From the NCBI GenBank assembly GCA_014802045.1, contig JAAVDA010000011.1:1-42148 (forward strand): DNA of 42,148 bases, in the 5' to 3' direction. Shown here piece after piece: positions 16,018-24,367 of this stretch. The position numbers and the translations under genes are program-made. Source of the DNA: Bacteroides sp. Lineage in GTDB: Bacteria; Bacteroidota; Bacteroidia; Bacteroidales; Muribaculaceae. A model generated the notes under the pieces. The model did not search any database. It saw nothing but the letters and a program-made list of their open reading frames with translations, and was not told the DNA's origin. Numbering within the stretch: the first letter of the stretch is position 1; each line of letters opens with the position of its first letter.

Positions 16018-17709
16018 ATGAAAAAAACTTTAGGCCTCACTCTCACAGCCGCTCTGGCGCTGGCTGTGACCGGTTGTGGCAAGAAGATGAATCAGTTCAA
16101 GAGCGATTATTTCACCACCAACCCCAATCCTCTTGAAGTGGTGGGCACTCAGGTTCCCGCCACAGTGACTGCCAGCGTTCCGGCCAAATTCTTCGTGAAG
16201 AATGCCGTGGTGCAGGTTGTTCCCACTCTCGTCTACGGCAACTATAATTCCGTATGCGCCCCCTCTACATTCCAGGGCGAGAAAGTACGCGGCAACAACA
16301 CCGTGGTCAGCTACGACCGTGGCGGCAACGTTACAATCCCCGTCAACTTCCCCTACACTCCCGAAATGCAGAAGAGCGAGCTCTATCTGGCTTTCACTGT
16401 CACCCAAGGCAAGAAGCAGTATGCTCTGCCCCGCGTCAAGGTGGCCGACGGGGTTATCGCCACAGCCGCTCTTGCCAGTGTAGCCAGCGTGAAGCCAGCC
16501 ATTGCTCCCGACAAGTTCCAGCGCATCATCAATGAGAAATACAGCGCCGACATCCGCTTCCTCATCAATCAGGCCGTGATTCGTCCCGATCAGCTCAAGA
16601 CTGCCCAGATGCGCAGCTTCAACAAAGACCTTGCAGAGGTGCATGCCGACACATCCCGTGTGATTGAAGGCATCAACATCTCTTCTTATGCTTCGCCCGA
16701 CGGCTCTTATGCTTTCAACGAAGAGCTCGCACAGCGTCGTGAGGCCAACACCACCAACTATGTGGAGGGTCAGCTTAAGAAAGACAAAATCACCGAATTC
16801 GGCGAACTCACCGCACAGTTCACTCCCGAAGACTGGGAAGGATTCCAGAAACTCGTGGCTGCAAGCAATATCCAGGACAAGGAGCTTATCCTCAGCGTGC
16901 TCTCTATGTATAAAGACCCCGAACAGCGCGAACGCGAAATCCGCAATCTCGCCAATGTGTTTGAGGCTCTTGCCGATGAGATTCTTCCGCAGCTCCGCTA
17001 CTCGCGCATCACAGCTTCTGTGAATGTGATCGGAAAGAGCGATGCCGAAATCAACCACCTCTTCGACACCGACCCCTCCAAGCTCTCAGACGACGAACTT
17101 CTCTATGCTGCAACCCTCACCGACAATCTCGCCCGCAAGAAGGCTATCTATGAAGCTGCCGTAAAACTGTTCCCCAACGACTTCCGCGGCTACAACAACC
17201 TCGGCGCAGTGCAGTTTGAACAGGGCGACTTTGCTGCCGCCAAGGCTTCATTCGCTCAGGCTGAGAAGCGTGCTCCCCGTGCAGCCGAAGTGCAGATGAA
17301 CGAAGGTCTTATCCAGCTCCTCAATCATGACTATGCAGCCGCAGAGCGTAGCTTCGGCAATGCTTCAGGCCTCAGCGACCTCAACGATGCCCTCGGCGTC
17401 TACTACCTGAAAAAAGGTGAGCCCGCAGCCGCAGTCAAGGCTTTCGGAGCAAGCAAGACCAACAATTCCGCTCTCGCACAGATTCTCACCAAAGACTACA
17501 GCAAGGCCAAGATGACTCTTGCCGCTATCCCCGCTCCCGATGCCACCACCTACTATCTGATGGCTGTGCTCGGTGCTCGCACAAACAATTCTCAGATTGT
17601 CACCTCAAGCCTCCGTCAGGCCATCAAGCTCGACAAGTCTTATGCCTCAATGGCTGCCAACGACCTTGAGTTTGCCAAGTTCAACCTGTCAGGTGTGCTC
17701 AACAACTGA
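16018..17709 (+). CDS. Lipoprotein with OmpA-like middle domain and C-terminal TPRs
   Basis: A 563-residue protein. I take the ATG at 16018, since MKKTLGLTLTAALALAVTGC then forms a proper lipoprotein signal (lipid Cys20). An in-frame ATG 48 bp upstream would bury it. Residues about 20-160 are beta-rich. The middle contains INISSYASPDGSYAFNEELAQRRE, the OmpA-C-like peptidoglycan-contact pattern. From about residue 350 there are TPR units such as FRGYNNLGAVQFEQGDFAAAKASFAQAEK. This architecture is common in Bacteroidales outer-membrane lipoproteins. A likely role is cell-envelope anchoring; the exact function is unknown. It ends in a strong terminator. Confidence 0.85.
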   Translation: MKKTLGLTLTAALALAVTGCGKKMNQFKSDYFTTNPNPLEVVGTQVPATVTASVPAKFFVKNAVVQVVPTLVYGNYNSVCAPSTFQGEKVRGNNTVVSYDRGGNVTIPVNFPYTPEMQKSELYLAFTVTQGKKQYALPRVKVADGVIATAALASVASVKPAIAPDKFQRIINEKYSADIRFLINQAVIRPDQLKTAQMRSFNKDLAEVHADTSRVIEGINISSYASPDGSYAFNEELAQRREANTTNYVEGQLKKDKITEFGELTAQFTPEDWEGFQKLVAASNIQDKELILSVLSMYKDPEQREREIRNLANVFEALADEILPQLRYSRITASVNVIGKSDAEINHLFDTDPSKLSDDELLYAATLTDNLARKKAIYEAAVKLFPNDFRGYNNLGAVQFEQGDFAAAKASFAQAEKRAPRAAEVQMNEGLIQLLNHDYAAAERSFGNASGLSDLNDALGVYYLKKGEPAAAVKAFGASKTNNSALAQILTKDYSKAKMTLAAIPAPDATTYYLMAVLGARTNNSQIVTSSLRQAIKLDKSYASMAANDLEFAKFNLSGVLNN

Positions 17710-17732
17710 TTGCCCTCATAAACCGCATAACG

Positions 17733-17774
17733 AAATCCGGCGCGGGCCTATGGCTGTCGCGCCGGATTTTTTTT
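17733..17774 (+). terminator. Rho-independent terminator
   Basis: A 12-bp stem AAATCCGGCGCG / CGCGCCGGATTT with a 13-nt loop, followed by a T-run, 23 bp after the TGA of the OmpA/TPR gene. Confidence 0.9.
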
Positions 17775-17789
17775 CTACGAAAAATTAGA

Positions 17790-17817
17790 TTGATGTCAGG
17801 AATAATGATTATCTTTG
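17790..17817 (+). promoter_or_regulatory. Probable tRNA-Gly promoter
   Basis: TATCTTTG at 17810-17817 fits the TAnnTTTG box; TTG at 17790-17792 is 17 bp upstream, shorter than ideal. The tRNA begins 14 bp downstream. Confidence 0.5.
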
Positions 17818-17831
17818 TGGTGAAATTAGAT

Positions 17832-17907
17832 GCGGCAGTAGCTCAGTTGGTAGAGCATCAGCTTCCCAAGCTGAGGGTCGCGAGTTCGAGCCTCGTTTGC
17901 CGCTCCA
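17832..17907 (+). tRNA. tRNA-Gly (anticodon CCC), CCA encoded
   Basis: Acceptor GCGGCAG pairs with TTGCCGC (one G-T). The D-arm is AGCTCAGTTGGTAGAGC, and anticodon stem TCAGC/GCTGA encloses loop TTCCCAA, giving CCC. The T-arm contains GGTTCGA-like GAGTTCGAGCCTC. The CCA is encoded at 17905-17907. Confidence 0.95.
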
Positions 17908-17911
17908 ATAT

Positions 17912-17957
17912 CAAAGCCCTTTATATCAGAAATTTAATGATGATATAAAGGGCTTTG
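17912..17957 (+). terminator. Long perfect hairpin after tRNA-Gly
   Basis: A 17-bp perfect stem CAAAGCCCTTTATATCA with a 12-nt loop, 4 bp after the tRNA. No T-run follows, so it may be a processing/3' end hairpin or attenuator-like structure ahead of the beta-galactosidase gene, 41 bp downstream. Confidence 0.6.
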
Positions 17958-17998
17958 TAGTATAAATCTGATTGAACGAACAAATACCTTAGTATGAC

Positions 17999-20900
17999 AT
18001 GAAAAAGATTTTCACAGTGCTTTTAGCCGCCGGGATTGCGGCAGGTGTGTCTGCTCAGACTTTCAAGGAGTGGCAAAACCAGCACATCAATGCCGTAAAC
18101 CGTGCACCGATGCATTCGGCTTACTTCGCTTTTGAGAATGCTGACGCCGCAAAGACCGGTGTAAAAGAGGAGAGTGCCAATTTCATGAGTCTTAACGGTC
18201 CGTGGAAATTCTTCTGGGTGAAGGATGCCGACAGCCGTCCAACGGATTTCTGGCGCACCGACTTCAATGACAAGGGCTGGGACACAATGCAGGTGCCCGC
18301 CGTGTGGGAGCTCAACGGCTACGGCGATCCAATCTATGTGAATATCGGATATGCCTGGCGCAACAGCTATGAAAACAATCCGCCGATTGTGCCCACCGAA
18401 AACAACCACGTAGGCTCCTACCGACGCACAATAACTGTGCCGGCCGACTGGAAAGGCAAGGATATCATGGCCCATTTCGGCTCGGTGACATCAAACATCT
18501 ATCTCTGGGTGAACGGTAAATTCGTGGGCTATGGTGAAGACAGCAAACTCGAACAGGAGTTTGACCTCACCCCCTACCTCGTTCCCGGCAAGGAGAATAC
18601 GATAGCTTTTCAGGTGTTTCGCTGGAACGATGGAACCTATCTTGAAGACCAGGATTTCTTCCGCTACAGCGGTGTGGGGCGCGACTGCTATCTATATGCC
18701 CGCGACAAAAAGCGCATCGAGGATATCCGCGTGACTCCCGACCTTGATGCCAACTATGCCGACGGTTCGCTGAAAGTTGACGTAAAGCTCAAGGGTGGCA
18801 ATGGTGTCACAGACCTTCGGCTCTTTAATGCAGACGGTCAGGAAGTGGCCTCGGGCAGTGTGAGGGGGAGTGGTTCCACCGTTCTCGAAGTGAAGAATCC
18901 TGAGAAATGGAGTGCCGAGACTCCTTATCTCTACACTCTTCAGGCCAAGCTTGCAGGGTCTGATGAGGTGATTCCCGTGAATGTGGGTTTCCGCAAAATC
19001 GAACTTAAGGGTGATCAGGTGCTGGTCAACGGTAAGGCTGTGCTCTTCAAGGGTGCCGACCGCCATGAGCTGGATCCCGACGGTGGCTATGTGGTTTCGC
19101 CCGAACGTATGCTTCAGGATATCCGCATCATGAAGGAGAATAATATCAACGCTGTGCGCACCTGCCACTATCCCGACGACAACCTCTGGTATGACCTCTG
19201 CGATAAATATGGCATCTATGTGGTGGCCGAGGCCAATCTCGAAAGCCACGGCATGGGCTATGGGGAGAAAACTCTTGCTAAGGTTGACTCCTGGAAGACA
19301 GCTCATCTCGAACGCAATGAGCGCAATGTGCAGCGCAATTTCAATCATCCGAGCATTATCTTCTGGTCGCTTGGCAATGAAGCCGGCGATGGTCCGAACT
19401 TTGAGGCAGCTTATAAATGGGTGAAAAACGAAGACCCCTCGCGCCCTGTGCAGTATGAGCGCGCAGGCTACTCCGACCATACCGACATATATTGTCCTAT
19501 GTATGCAGGATATGATCATGTGGAAGACTACGGAAAGCGTACGGATGTGACCAAGCCTATGATACAGTGTGAGTATGCCCACGCTATGGGCAACTCAGAG
19601 GGTGGTTTCAAGGAATACTGGGACCTAATCCGCAAGTATCCCAATCTTCAGGGTGGCTTTATCTGGGACTTCGTAGACCAGTCGCCCCGCTGGAAAGGTA
19701 AGAATGGAGTTGAAATCTACGGTTACGGCGGCGACTTCAATCGTTTCGATGCTTCCGATATCAACTTCTGCGACAATGGTCTCATAAGCCCCGACCGTGT
19801 GCCCAACCCCCATATGGCAGAAGTGGCACGCGTGTATCAGAACATCTGGACAACTCCCGTTGACCTTGCTTCCGGAGTGTTTGATGTGTATAATGAAAAT
19901 TTCTTCCGCCCCCTCGACGACTACCGCATGGAGTGGGAGCTGCTTCGCGACGGCGTGCCGGTGCGTTCGGGCAGCGTTGACAATCTTTCTGTGGCTCCTC
20001 AGGCCAAGGGTCGTGTGAAAGTAGACTACGGACAGCTCGCTCCCGGCTCTGAATGGCACCTCAATATGGCCTATAAGCTGAAAAACGAAGAGCCCCTGCT
20101 GCCGGCTGGCACAACGGTGGCCCGTCAGCAGTTCGCTCTCACTTCGCCTGTGGCTCCCGATCTCACTATAGCCAATGTAGCTCTCAAGAATCAGATAGTC
20201 TCTGAGCCGGTGATTGTAGACAACGAGGCCAACTATCTTATCATTACCGGTAGCGGTTTTGACATCGAGTTCAGTCGCGAAAACGGGTTCATGAGCAAAT
20301 ATGAGGTGGATGGCACAGAGATGCTTGAACAAGGTGCGCAGCTCACTCCTAATTTCTGGCGTGCGCCCACCGACAACGACTTCGGTGCCAACCTGCAGCT
20401 CGTGTTCAAACCGTGGAAAAAACCAGACATGAAGCTCAAGTCGCTCAAGTCTGAGCGCACTGCCGATGGTCTTGTGCGTGTAGTCGCTTCATATGATATG
20501 CCCACAGTCAAGTCTGCCCTGCAGCTCACATATACCATCAACAATGCCGGCGCCATTCTGGTCAATGAAAAGATGACCGCTCTCGAAAAAGATGCCAAGG
20601 TGCCCAATATGTTCCGTTTCGGCATGCAGATGCCTATGCCTGAATCGTTCGACCGCATCGAATACTTCGGCCGTGGTCCCGGAGAAAACTATGCCGACCG
20701 TCAGCAGAGCGCCGATTTCGGTCTTTATGTGCAGTCTGTGGCCGACCAGTTCTACCCCTACATCCGTCCGCAGGAAAACGGCAACAAGACCGATATCCGC
20801 TTCTGGCGTCAGATTAACCACGCCGGCACCGGGCTCGAGATTGTAGCCGCCGAACCCTTCTCGGCTTCGGCTCTCAACTACACTATCGAGTCGCTCGACG

Positions 20901-21109
20901 AGGGCGACCGCAAGGCTCAGGGCCACTCTCAGGAGGTGGAGAAAGCCCCCTTCACCAATCTGCTTATCGACAAGGTGCAGATGGGTCTCGGCTGTATCGA
21001 CAGCTGGGGCGCATGGCCCCGCAAGGAGTATCTGCTGCCCTACGGCGACTACGACTTCACATTCCTGCTCACTCCCGTCAAAAACATCCACACCGCATCA
21101 GTCCACTGA
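17999..21109 (+). CDS. Secreted GH2 beta-galactosidase (LacZ-type)
   Basis: 1036 residues, close to E. coli LacZ (1024), but with a signal peptide (KKIFTVLLAAGIAAGVSAQ), so it acts in the periplasm or outside. Order: sugar-binding jelly roll (about 30-210, WELNGYGDPIYVNIGYAW), Ig-like domain, TIM barrel with the acid/base Glu461 in WSLGNEAGDG and nucleophile Glu525 in QCEYAHAMGNS, then the LacZ small-chain domain (about 755-1030; FWRAPTDNDFGAN, FDRIEYFGRGPGENYADR). The substrate is probably a terminal beta-galactoside of diet or host glycans. It stands alone: no SusC/SusD pair or regulator is next to it. A hairpin at 21139-21180 follows the stop. Confidence 0.95.
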   Translation: MKKIFTVLLAAGIAAGVSAQTFKEWQNQHINAVNRAPMHSAYFAFENADAAKTGVKEESANFMSLNGPWKFFWVKDADSRPTDFWRTDFNDKGWDTMQVPAVWELNGYGDPIYVNIGYAWRNSYENNPPIVPTENNHVGSYRRTITVPADWKGKDIMAHFGSVTSNIYLWVNGKFVGYGEDSKLEQEFDLTPYLVPGKENTIAFQVFRWNDGTYLEDQDFFRYSGVGRDCYLYARDKKRIEDIRVTPDLDANYADGSLKVDVKLKGGNGVTDLRLFNADGQEVASGSVRGSGSTVLEVKNPEKWSAETPYLYTLQAKLAGSDEVIPVNVGFRKIELKGDQVLVNGKAVLFKGADRHELDPDGGYVVSPERMLQDIRIMKENNINAVRTCHYPDDNLWYDLCDKYGIYVVAEANLESHGMGYGEKTLAKVDSWKTAHLERNERNVQRNFNHPSIIFWSLGNEAGDGPNFEAAYKWVKNEDPSRPVQYERAGYSDHTDIYCPMYAGYDHVEDYGKRTDVTKPMIQCEYAHAMGNSEGGFKEYWDLIRKYPNLQGGFIWDFVDQSPRWKGKNGVEIYGYGGDFNRFDASDINFCDNGLISPDRVPNPHMAEVARVYQNIWTTPVDLASGVFDVYNENFFRPLDDYRMEWELLRDGVPVRSGSVDNLSVAPQAKGRVKVDYGQLAPGSEWHLNMAYKLKNEEPLLPAGTTVARQQFALTSPVAPDLTIANVALKNQIVSEPVIVDNEANYLIITGSGFDIEFSRENGFMSKYEVDGTEMLEQGAQLTPNFWRAPTDNDFGANLQLVFKPWKKPDMKLKSLKSERTADGLVRVVASYDMPTVKSALQLTYTINNAGAILVNEKMTALEKDAKVPNMFRFGMQMPMPESFDRIEYFGRGPGENYADRQQSADFGLYVQSVADQFYPYIRPQENGNKTDIRFWRQINHAGTGLEIVAAEPFSASALNYTIESLDEGDRKAQGHSQEVEKAPFTNLLIDKVQMGLGCIDSWGAWPRKEYLLPYGDYDFTFLLTPVKNIHTASVH

Positions 21110-21138
21110 TTGCGGGCTGAATTAACTCAATCCTAAAT

Positions 21139-21180
21139 ACCGCCGGACATCTTATATAATATATATAGGTGTCCGGCGGT
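21139..21180 (+). terminator. Hairpin after the beta-galactosidase gene
   Basis: ACCGCCGGACA pairs perfectly with TGTCCGGCGGT (11 bp) around an AT-rich 20-nt loop. The T-run is weak (GATTTC), so it may terminate partially or protect the 3' end. Confidence 0.6.
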
Positions 21181-21274
21181 GATTTCACCAGTACACATGT
21201 AGACTGTATTGATATTATAAAAGCTCTTACCGGTCATTAGATAGCAATCGTTTTTCGAAAAAAAATTAATCGTT

Positions 21275-22408
21275 ATGCGTATTATTAGCTTTTTTCTCAT
21301 TCTGACATCCATTATTTTAAATAGCTGTAAGAATAATCCTTGCGAAATATCCAAGCCTCCTGTAATATCGGTTAACATTAACAATGTCACTGAGGACGCC
21401 TCTTTGTTTTTTGATGGATGGTCGTATGTGGCTCTTGAGACAACAAACGACAACGTCATTAATAACATAGATAGGCTCTCAATGTCTGGTTCTAACATCA
21501 TAATAGCATCGGATGATAATATTCACATATTTACCAGAGATGGTAAAGCTGTCAATAGTTTTAATCGCAAAGGTGCCGGACCAGAGGAATACCTTACAAT
21601 TTCAGATATGAAACTTTACAATGACATGGTTTGGATTGTAAGCATATCCAATAGCAAAATATACGTTTATAATTTTGAAGGTCAGTGTGAAGATGTTTAT
21701 GACTTGCCCCATCCATACCATGATATGACCTTTCTTGCTTCAAATGAGATGGTTCTATCAGCCGGTCAAAGCACTTCGAGTCAATATGAATTTGTCATAT
21801 ATAATCTTACGCAACGTTGTGTCACAAAGAAGATGCTCCCCTACGAAATCAATGGCTCACTTGGCGTATGGGATTTCAATCCTTTCATTGCGGCTTCACA
21901 TGATTGTGTATATGGCATTCAAAAGTTTGACTACACAATATATAGGATAACCGAAAATCAATCCACACCATTCTTACAATACGAGTTTAACACCTCCGAA
22001 AGGCTTGATAATCTTTCAGGTCTATCATTGAACGAAAAATTCGAAAAGACCACAGGTAAGGCAATTGTCCGTTATCTGGGTCTGGCTGAATTTGGAGAAA
22101 AAGAAACCGTGCAAGCATTCAATATGTTTACGGAAGGATATGGACTCAATACCTATATATATAGATACACGCAAGATCATTCGAAAGGAAATCTTCTTAA
22201 CTGCGGCGTAAAACGAAAGGATGGATTTCCGTTTCTGAATAACTTTCCGCGTGCATTCTTTGAGGGTAACTATGTAAATGCTCTTATTCCACTCCAGATA
22301 AAAATTATCGAGGAGCAGATAGAGGATTGCTCATTTTCTAAATCGATAGGTCTTACCGACGAATCTAACCCAGTGCTGTTCTTTCACCACTTTCGCAGCC
22401 TGGACTGA
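21275..22408 (+). CDS. 6-bladed beta-propeller lipoprotein (DUF4934-type), AT-rich
   Basis: A 377-residue protein with lipoprotein signal MRIISFFLILTSIILNSC (lipid Cys18). The body carries the Bacteroidota propeller pattern: YVALETTNDNVINNIDRL, then ASDDNIHIFTRDGKAVNSFNRKGAGPEEY, a very typical motif of these proteins, and repeated beta-strand segments. They are secreted, often near polysaccharide-use loci, and have no assigned activity. Its base composition is visibly more AT-rich than the genes either side, and codon choice differs (many AAT, ATA, TAT), suggesting recent acquisition or relaxed selection. It could belong to a beta-galactosidase locus, but that is inference. Confidence 0.8.
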   Translation: MRIISFFLILTSIILNSCKNNPCEISKPPVISVNINNVTEDASLFFDGWSYVALETTNDNVINNIDRLSMSGSNIIIASDDNIHIFTRDGKAVNSFNRKGAGPEEYLTISDMKLYNDMVWIVSISNSKIYVYNFEGQCEDVYDLPHPYHDMTFLASNEMVLSAGQSTSSQYEFVIYNLTQRCVTKKMLPYEINGSLGVWDFNPFIAASHDCVYGIQKFDYTIYRITENQSTPFLQYEFNTSERLDNLSGLSLNEKFEKTTGKAIVRYLGLAEFGEKETVQAFNMFTEGYGLNTYIYRYTQDHSKGNLLNCGVKRKDGFPFLNNFPRAFFEGNYVNALIPLQIKIIEEQIEDCSFSKSIGLTDESNPVLFFHHFRSLD

Positions 22409-22488
22409 GGAATTCAGCCATGACACACCCCATAACTCATGCAAAAATTAAATTTAGAAGAAAAAACGGGCAAAAAATCGCGAAAAAT

Positions 22489-22519
22489 TTGTGGGGAATA
22501 AAAAAAGTGCGTATATTTG
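22489..22519 (+). promoter_or_regulatory. Promoter of tRNA-Glu/rpsT
   Basis: TTG at 22489-22491, a 20-bp spacer and TATATTTG at 22512-22519; the first tRNA-Glu starts 26 bp later. This is one of the cleanest promoter matches in the window. Confidence 0.75.
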
Positions 22520-22544
22520 CACTCGCTTTTGAGAAGCACCGCAT

Positions 22545-22616
22545 GGCCCATTCGTCTATCGGTTAGGACGCAAGATTTTCATTCTTGAAAGAGGAGTTCG
22601 ATTCTCCTATGGGCTA
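22545..22616 (+). tRNA. tRNA-Glu (anticodon UUC), copy 1
   Basis: Acceptor GGCCCAT pairs with ATGGGCT (G-T at the end pair). Anticodon stem CAAGA/TCTTG encloses TTTTCAT, giving TTC. The T-arm has GGAGTTCGATTCTCC. There is no encoded CCA. It lies 33 bp upstream of rpsT. Confidence 0.95.
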
Positions 22617-22649
22617 CTAATAAAAATAAAGAAACAGAGACATAAAGAA

Positions 22650-22904
22650 ATGGCTAATCACAAATCATCACTGAAGAGAATTCGTCAGACTGAATCTCGC
22701 CGCCTGCGCAATCGCTACTACGCAAAGACTGCACGCAATGCAGTTCGTCGTGTGCGCAAGATGACCGACAAGGCCGAGGCTGCTACAGCATTCGTTGGTC
22801 TGACTAAGATGCTCGACCAGCTCGCTGCGAAAAATACCATCTCAAAAAATAAAGCCTCCAACCTGAAGAGCAAAATCGCCCGCTATATCAATAAGCTCGC
22901 GTAA
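22650..22904 (+). CDS. rpsT: 30S ribosomal protein S20
   Basis: An 84-residue, strongly basic protein with the S20 opening [22 protein letters not shown] and the helical body [14 protein letters not shown] ... [24 protein letters not shown]. It binds 16S rRNA during 30S assembly. It is flanked by two identical tRNA-Glu genes, probably read from the promoter at 22489. Confidence 0.97.
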   Translation: MANHKSSLKRIRQTESRRLRNRYYAKTARNAVRRVRKMTDKAEAATAFVGLTKMLDQLAAKNTISKNKASNLKSKIARYINKLA

Positions 22905-22980
22905 TTGGCTCAGTGGCCGCATCGGTTCAAGCTGATGTGATGATTGACTGAGGCGTATGCTTCGTCATGGAGAGCGTTAG

Positions 22981-23052
22981 GGCCCATTCGTCTATCGGTT
23001 AGGACGCAAGATTTTCATTCTTGAAAGAGGAGTTCGATTCTCCTATGGGCTA
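22981..23052 (+). tRNA. tRNA-Glu (anticodon UUC), copy 2
   Basis: Base for base the same 72 nt as copy 1 at 22545-22616, again without an encoded CCA, 76 bp after rpsT. No separate promoter box is evident between rpsT and this gene, so co-transcription with rpsT is likely. Confidence 0.95.
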
Positions 23053-23123
23053 CACCATCTAAATTTCCCCCTTTTCTTGAAGGATGCGCCGTGAGGCTGC
23101 GTCTTTCATTTTTTTTATAACCT

Positions 23124-23906
23124 ATGCCTATCGACAATTTCACATGGGAAATGCTTGAGCATGAAGCATCCCGCATCAATTCGCCTGAGTTTATCCAGGC
23201 AGACCCCGTGCAGTTTCCCCGTCGCTTTTCGCGGCTGGAGGATATAGAAATCGCTGCATTGCTTTCGGCCACTATAGCATGGGGCAACCGCACCATGATA
23301 TGCCGCGACTGCGACAAAATGCTTGCGCTTATGGGGCATGACCCGTACAATTACCTTATGGACCGTGCCTATGAAGACCTTCCCGACGGTAATATCCACC
23401 GCACATTCTTTGCCCGCAATCTCCGCCACTATCTGCGCGGTCTCCACGAGGTCTATGCCCGCCATGGCTCTCTTCAGGAATTTGCGCGCGCCATAGGTGC
23501 CGATAAGTCGGAATTTCCGTCATGGCATCTTGTTGACGCTCTCAACGCCCGGTTGCGCGAGGCCAACGGCGGCGCTGACGATTCGCGATGTCTGCCTCTG
23601 AATCTTCAGGCGTCGGCCTTAAAGAGGATCAACATGGCGCTGCGTTGGCTGGTGCGCGATGATGGAATCGTGGATCTCGGAGTGTGGGATGTGATAAAAC
23701 CCTCTCAGCTTTATATACCCCTCGACGTGCATGTGGGAAATACCGCCCGTCAGCTGGGGCTCACCGGACGGAAGGCCAACGACCGTCGGACCGCGGTGGA
23801 GCTCACCGAGGTCTTGCGCACACGCCGCCCTGACGACCCTGTGTGGTTTGACTTCGCTCTGTTCGGTATCGGTGTCGGAGGCATAGATGTGTCAAAAAAA
23901 TCTTAA
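23124..23906 (+). CDS. TIGR02757 family protein (DUF2400)
   Basis: A 260-residue protein with the family's opening (DPVQFPRRFSRLEDIEIAALLSATIAWGNR), a DPYNYLM segment, LNLQASALKRINMALRWLVRDDG, and the closing block SQLYIPLDVHVGNTARQLGL plus DPVWFDFALFGIGV. The family is widespread in Bacteroidota and appears to be helix-hairpin-helix-like; no activity is established that I know. It follows tRNA-Glu copy 2 by 71 bp. Confidence 0.9.
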   Translation: MPIDNFTWEMLEHEASRINSPEFIQADPVQFPRRFSRLEDIEIAALLSATIAWGNRTMICRDCDKMLALMGHDPYNYLMDRAYEDLPDGNIHRTFFARNLRHYLRGLHEVYARHGSLQEFARAIGADKSEFPSWHLVDALNARLREANGGADDSRCLPLNLQASALKRINMALRWLVRDDGIVDLGVWDVIKPSQLYIPLDVHVGNTARQLGLTGRKANDRRTAVELTEVLRTRRPDDPVWFDFALFGIGVGGIDVSKKS

Positions 23907-23980
23907 CTATACGCACTCTTCGCGCGTTATAAGAGAATAATTCGTAAATTTGGCGAATCATCATAAAGACGCTAACACCC

Positions 23981-24367
23981 ATGATTATGATAAAGAGACT
24001 GCTATTTCTTTTTGCTGTCCTCGCTGTCGGGCTTTCGGCCTCTGCATCCGGACCGCAGGCTGTGTTTGAAGAAACTTCCCACGATTTCGGCACAATCAAG
24101 GCCACCGGCGGCTCGGTGAGCTGTGAATATAAGTTTACCAATACAGGCACAGAGCCGCTGATTATCATCTCTGTGACCAATGGCGGCTGCGGCTGCACCA
24201 CTCCCTCTTTTCCCAAAGAGCCTATTGCTCCGGGCAAAAGCGGTGCTATCAAAATCACTTTTAATCCGGCCGGCAGGAAAGGCGAATTCAACCGTCAGGT
24301 AAAAGTGCGCACCAATGCGGCCTCTAAGCGTGAGTCATTGCGTTTCAATGGCGTGATAGTGCCATGA
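23981..24367 (+). CDS. Short secreted DUF1573-domain protein
   Basis: A 128-residue protein: signal peptide (KRLLFLFAVLAVGLSASAS) and one DUF1573 Ig-like domain with HDFGTIKATGG, FTNTGTEPLIIISVTNGGCGCTTPSFPKEPIAPGKSG and a final strand SLRFNGVIV. The paired Cys in GCGCTTP are the family hallmark. Function is unknown; it is probably envelope or extracellular. A start at 23987 (second Met) is also possible. Its TGA overlaps the ATG of the next DUF1573 gene (ATGA). TAAATTTG at 23945-23952 may be its -7 box. Confidence 0.85.
   Translation: MIMIKRLLFLFAVLAVGLSASASGPQAVFEETSHDFGTIKATGGSVSCEYKFTNTGTEPLIIISVTNGGCGCTTPSFPKEPIAPGKSGAIKITFNPAGRKGEFNRQVKVRTNAASKRESLRFNGVIVP

Noticed and set aside
17999-22408. 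Polysaccharide utilisation locus around the beta-galactosidase
   Set aside because: No SusC/SusD pair, regulator or other glycosidase is present.
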